Below, in pieces: positions 23,159-25,512 of a stretch of DNA of 25,512 nt. How positions within the stretch are numbered: the stretch's first letter is position 1; the number at the start of each line of letters is the position of its first letter. Origin of the DNA: an uncultured Clostridium sp. GTDB lineage: Bacteria; Bacillota; Clostridia; Clostridiales; Clostridiaceae. Under the pieces are notes generated by a model. The model saw only the letters and a list, made by a program, of their open reading frames with translations, searched no databases and was not told the origin of the DNA. The DNA lies in the NCBI GenBank assembly GCA_934755305.1, contig CAKVLD010000044.1:1-25512 (forward strand). Direction: 5' to 3'. The translations under genes and the position numbers were made by a program.

Positions 23159-23908
23159 ATGAGAGTAGATGGAAGAAAGAAGGATCAATTAAGACGTATA
23201 AAAATGACTAGGAATTATACTAAATATGCAGAAGGATCAGTTTACATAGAAGTAGGAGATACCAAAGTTTTATGTAATGTATCAGTAGAAGAAAAGGCTC
23301 CACCATTTTTAAAGGGAACCGGTCAAGGTTGGATTACAGCTGAATATAATATGCTACCTAGAGCAACTGGTACTAGAAAGGTTAGAGATATTGCTAGATT
23401 GAAAGTGGATGGTAGATCTATGGAAATTCAAAGATTAATAGGAAGAGCCTTAAGATCTGTAGTTGATTTAAAAGCTTTAGGAGAAAGAACTCTTTGGGTT
23501 GATTGTGATGTGATTCAAGCTGATGGTGGAACTAGAACATCAGCTATTTCAGGTGCCTTTGTGGCAATGGTAGATGCAGTCAATAAACTTCATAAAATGA
23601 GACCATTTAAAGTATATCCTATAAGAAGTTTTGTAGCAGCTACAAGTGTTGGAGTAGTTAATGAGGAAAAATTATTAGATTTATGCTATGAAGAGGATTC
23701 TAATGCAAAAGTTGATATGAATATAATTATGACTAATGAAGGTGGAGTTGTAGAAATACAAGGTACTGGAGAGGAAAGTCCATTTAATAGAAATGAATTA
23801 AATGAGTTATTAGATTTGGGCGAAAAAGGAATTAAGCAAATGATACAAGCACAAAAAGATGTTTTAAAGATGGATGCCTTATGGATTGGTACAGGAGGAA
23901 ATAAGTAA
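23159..23908 (+). CDS. rph: Ribonuclease PH
   Basis: Phosphorolytic 3'-5' exoribonuclease that trims tRNA and other RNA 3' ends, acting as a hexamer of the RNase PH fold. From ATG 23159 it is 249 aa, the usual length. It starts M-R-V-D-G-R-K-K-D-Q-L-R. The conserved G-W-I-T-A-E-Y-N-M-L-P-R-A-T, the R-S-M-E-I-Q-R-L-I-G-R-A-L-R basic segment, and the phosphate-binding Q-A-D-G-G-T-R-T-S-A motif are all present. A TTG two codons upstream (23153) is also possible from AGGTGG at 23143-23148. I prefer the ATG because the family starts M-R-x-D-G-R. It is the first gene of a three-gene operon with rdgB and the phosphodiesterase, an order common in clostridia. Confidence 0.95.
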   Translation: MRVDGRKKDQLRRIKMTRNYTKYAEGSVYIEVGDTKVLCNVSVEEKAPPFLKGTGQGWITAEYNMLPRATGTRKVRDIARLKVDGRSMEIQRLIGRALRSVVDLKALGERTLWVDCDVIQADGGTRTSAISGAFVAMVDAVNKLHKMRPFKVYPIRSFVAATSVGVVNEEKLLDLCYEEDSNAKVDMNIIMTNEGGVVEIQGTGEESPFNRNELNELLDLGEKGIKQMIQAQKDVLKMDALWIGTGGNK

Positions 23909-23912
23909 ACTT

Positions 23913-24524
23913 ATGAATAAGATTATTTTAGCAAGCAACAATGAACATAAAATAGGTGAGATTAGAGAAATATTAAAGGATATAAATATTGAGATAAAAT
24001 CTTTAAAAGATGAAAAAATATTTATAGATGTAGATGAAGATGGAAAGACATTTGAAGAAAATGCAAAGAAGAAGGCTAGTGAAATAGCTGAATATTTAAA
24101 AAAACGTGGAGAAAAAGAATTTATAGTTATGTCAGATGATTCAGGATTAGAAGTAGATATATTAAATGGTGCACCAGGTATATATTCAGCAAGATATGCT
24201 GGCATTCATGGGGATGATAAAGCTAATAATGATAAATTATTAAAAGAACTTAAAGGGGTATCAGAAGATAAAAGAGGAGCTAAATTTGTATGTGTAATAG
24301 CTCTAATTGATGATAAGGGACAATATATATCAATTAGAGGAGAAGTTAAAGGTACCATTTTAGAAGAACCAGTATGTGAAGGTGGATTTGGTTACGATCC
24401 TTTATTTTATTATTCACCATTAAAAAGAACTTTTAGTGAATTGACTACTAATGAGAAAAATTCTGTAAGTCATAGAGGTATAGCGTTAGAAAAGTTAAAA
24501 TACGATATAAAGAAGTTACTATAG
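23913..24524 (+). CDS. rdgB: RdgB/HAM1 non-canonical purine NTP pyrophosphatase
   Basis: It hydrolyses ITP, dITP and XTP to monophosphates and keeps deaminated purines out of nucleic acids. From ATG 23913 it is 203 aa, the usual length. It opens K-I-I-L-A-S-N-N-E-H-K, the HAM1 entry motif. The acidic substrate site D-D-S-G-L-E-V-D and G-A-P-G-I-Y-S-A-R-Y-A-G follow. The specificity loop V-C-E-G-G-F-G-Y-D-P-L-F and the late S-H-R-G-I-A-L complete the set. An earlier in-frame ATG (23874) lies in rph and would add 13 residues not seen in the family. The nearest ribosome site AGGAGG (23893-23898) is inside the end of rph and 14 bases away, so translation is probably coupled. Confidence 0.94.
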   Translation: MNKIILASNNEHKIGEIREILKDINIEIKSLKDEKIFIDVDEDGKTFEENAKKKASEIAEYLKKRGEKEFIVMSDDSGLEVDILNGAPGIYSARYAGIHGDDKANNDKLLKELKGVSEDKRGAKFVCVIALIDDKGQYISIRGEVKGTILEEPVCEGGFGYDPLFYYSPLKRTFSELTTNEKNSVSHRGIALEKLKYDIKKLL

Positions 24525-24545
24525 AATAAATATTGAGGTGAGAAT

Positions 24546-25022
24546 TTGAAGATAGCAGTAATAAGTGATACACATAGAGATTCTAGATATATTGATATAG
24601 CAAAAAATATAATTAAAGATACAGATATATTAATACATTTAGGAGATAATATAGATGATGCTGAGGAATTATCTAAAGGATATAAGGGAAAAGTGTATAT
24701 AGTAAAAGGAAATTGTGATTATACTAATTCTTATCCATCAGAACAGATAATTGAAGTAGAAGGAAAAAGAATATTCTTTACCCATGGACATAACTATGGA
24801 GTAAAGATGTCTTTAAATAATATATTTTATAAAGCTAAGGAAGTAGAAGCTGATATAGCTTTATTCGGTCATACTCATGTAGCTATTATTGAAAAAGAGG
24901 ATGGAATAATATTTATGAATCCAGGGAGTATATCTTTGCCAAGAATAAAGGGAAGATATATAGGTTTTATTAATATAGAAGAAGAAAAAGATATAGATAT
25001 ATATCTAAAAGAGATAAAATAG
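24546..25022 (+). CDS. YfcE/MJ0936-family metallophosphodiesterase
   Basis: A 158-aa cytoplasmic calcineurin-like phosphoesterase. All metal-binding motifs are present in order: S-D-T-H (7-10), L-G-D-N near 32-35, G-N-C-D near 55-58, the histidine of T-H-G-H, and G-H-T-H. Length and form match the YfcE/MJ0936 group, which hydrolyses phosphodiesters with Mn2+ or similar metals. The natural substrate is not known. Start is TTG, supported by GAGGTGAG at 24534-24541. It is the last gene of the rph-rdgB unit, 21 bp after rdgB. I see no convincing terminator between it and the tRNA promoter. Confidence 0.9.
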   Translation: MKIAVISDTHRDSRYIDIAKNIIKDTDILIHLGDNIDDAEELSKGYKGKVYIVKGNCDYTNSYPSEQIIEVEGKRIFFTHGHNYGVKMSLNNIFYKAKEVEADIALFGHTHVAIIEKEDGIIFMNPGSISLPRIKGRYIGFINIEEEKDIDIYLKEIK

Positions 25023-25149
25023 ATGGCATTTAAATACATAATAATTAATTATATAAGAAAAAACTATTATAATTTAGAGGCTGTTATAGCAGATTATCTT
25101 TAATATTCTCTTTTTTTCGATATTAATTAAAAAAAATAAAAAAAAGGTA

Positions 25150-25178
25150 TTGACGTATTAGTTAACTTACTGTAGAAT
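25150..25178 (+). promoter_or_regulatory. Promoter of the tRNA-Pro/tRNA-Gly pair
   Basis: TTGACG (25150-25155), 17 bp, TAGAAT (25173-25178), about 37 bp before tRNA-Pro. A short imperfect hairpin, CGCT/AGCG, lies between the promoter and the tRNA. Confidence 0.75.
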
Positions 25179-25214
25179 AATCCTTGTCGCTGCGAGATGT
25201 AGCGAAGAGGATAC

Positions 25215-25290
25215 CGGGGTGTGGCGCAGATGGTAGCGCGCATGGTTTGGGACCATGAGGTCGCAGGTTCGAGACCTGTCACCCCGACCA
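25215..25290 (+). tRNA. tRNA-Pro (TGG)
   Basis: A full cloverleaf of 76 nt with acceptor CGGGGTG/CACCCCG, D arm GCGC/GCGC, anticodon arm CATGG-TTTGGGA-CCATG giving anticodon TGG, and T arm with TTCGAGA. The CCA end is encoded. Confidence 0.96.
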
Positions 25291-25294
25291 TTAT

Positions 25295-25368
25295 GCGGGT
25301 ATCGTATATCGGTAATACTCCAGCCTTCCAAGCTGGAAAGGTGGGTTCGATTCCCACTACCCGCTCCA
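25295..25368 (+). tRNA. tRNA-Gly (TCC)
   Basis: A 74-nt cloverleaf with acceptor GCGGGTA/TACCCGC, anticodon arm CCAGC-CTTCCAA-GCTGG giving anticodon TCC, and T arm GTGGG-TTCGATT-CCCAC. CCA is encoded. It lies 4 bp after tRNA-Pro, so both come from one transcript. Confidence 0.96.
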
Positions 25369-25391
25369 TTAAACTTGCAGTAAAAAAGTAC

Positions 25392-25420
25392 TTGACAAGT
25401 TTCAAAGAATGTAATAAAAT
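25392..25420 (+). promoter_or_regulatory. Separate promoter of tRNA-Arg
   Basis: TTGACA (25392-25397), a perfect -35, 17 bp, TAAAAT (25415-25420), 17 bp before the tRNA. Confidence 0.8.
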
Positions 25421-25437
25421 AATATTCGTTCTAACAA

Positions 25438-25512
<75 letters not shown>

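Overview
The window is low-GC, AT-rich DNA from a member of Clostridium sensu stricto. The evidence is the clostridial-type NAD-dependent DNA ligase with its K-F-D-G active site (close in sequence to the C. perfringens enzyme as I remember it), strong Shine-Dalgarno sequences with several TTG starts, T-box control of an aminoacyl-tRNA synthetase, and many U-tract terminators. Species cannot be fixed from the sequence alone.

Layout. 1-1450: a complete-looking two-ORF IS3-family insertion sequence on the minus strand, with imperfect terminal inverted repeats. 1455-2400: a GyrI-like ligand-binding protein with its own terminator, then a 3' remnant of a GNAT acetyltransferase and AT-rich spacer. 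2410-4234: pgi (glucose-6-phosphate isomerase) and a UPF0178/YaiI gene, closed by a terminator. 4352-7135: a two-gene operon of a seven-repeat triple-tyrosine (Y_Y_Y) protein and a lytic transglycosylase, neither with a signal peptide. 7136-9155: rsuA-type pseudouridine synthase, a candidate small RNA with C-rich loops, a Glu-specific T-box leader, and two copies of a ~115-bp intergenic repeat with 11-bp ends that pair. 9156-12599: gltX and glnS, convergent, with terminators facing both ways. 12724-13751 (minus): a YiiX-like papain-fold hydrolase and a small lipoprotein. 13929-19233: a DUF554 membrane protein, then pcrA, ligA and a small membrane protein as a tight repair/replication operon. 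19352-22861: a small membrane protein, an orphan membrane-anchored family 5 solute-binding-like protein, and a 510-aa unrecognised protein whose Shine-Dalgarno lies in a 15-bp stem. 23159-25022: rph, rdgB and a YfcE-type phosphodiesterase as one operon. 25150-end: tRNA-Pro(TGG), tRNA-Gly(TCC) and tRNA-Arg(TCT), the last cut by the window edge.

Most of the window is core housekeeping: central carbon metabolism, Glu/Gln tRNA charging, rRNA modification, DNA repair, RNA 3'-end trimming and nucleotide-pool sanitation. The less explained parts are the repeat family next to terminators, the short C-rich RNA after rsuA, the Y_Y_Y/transglycosylase pair without export signals, and the hairpin over the start of the 510-aa gene.
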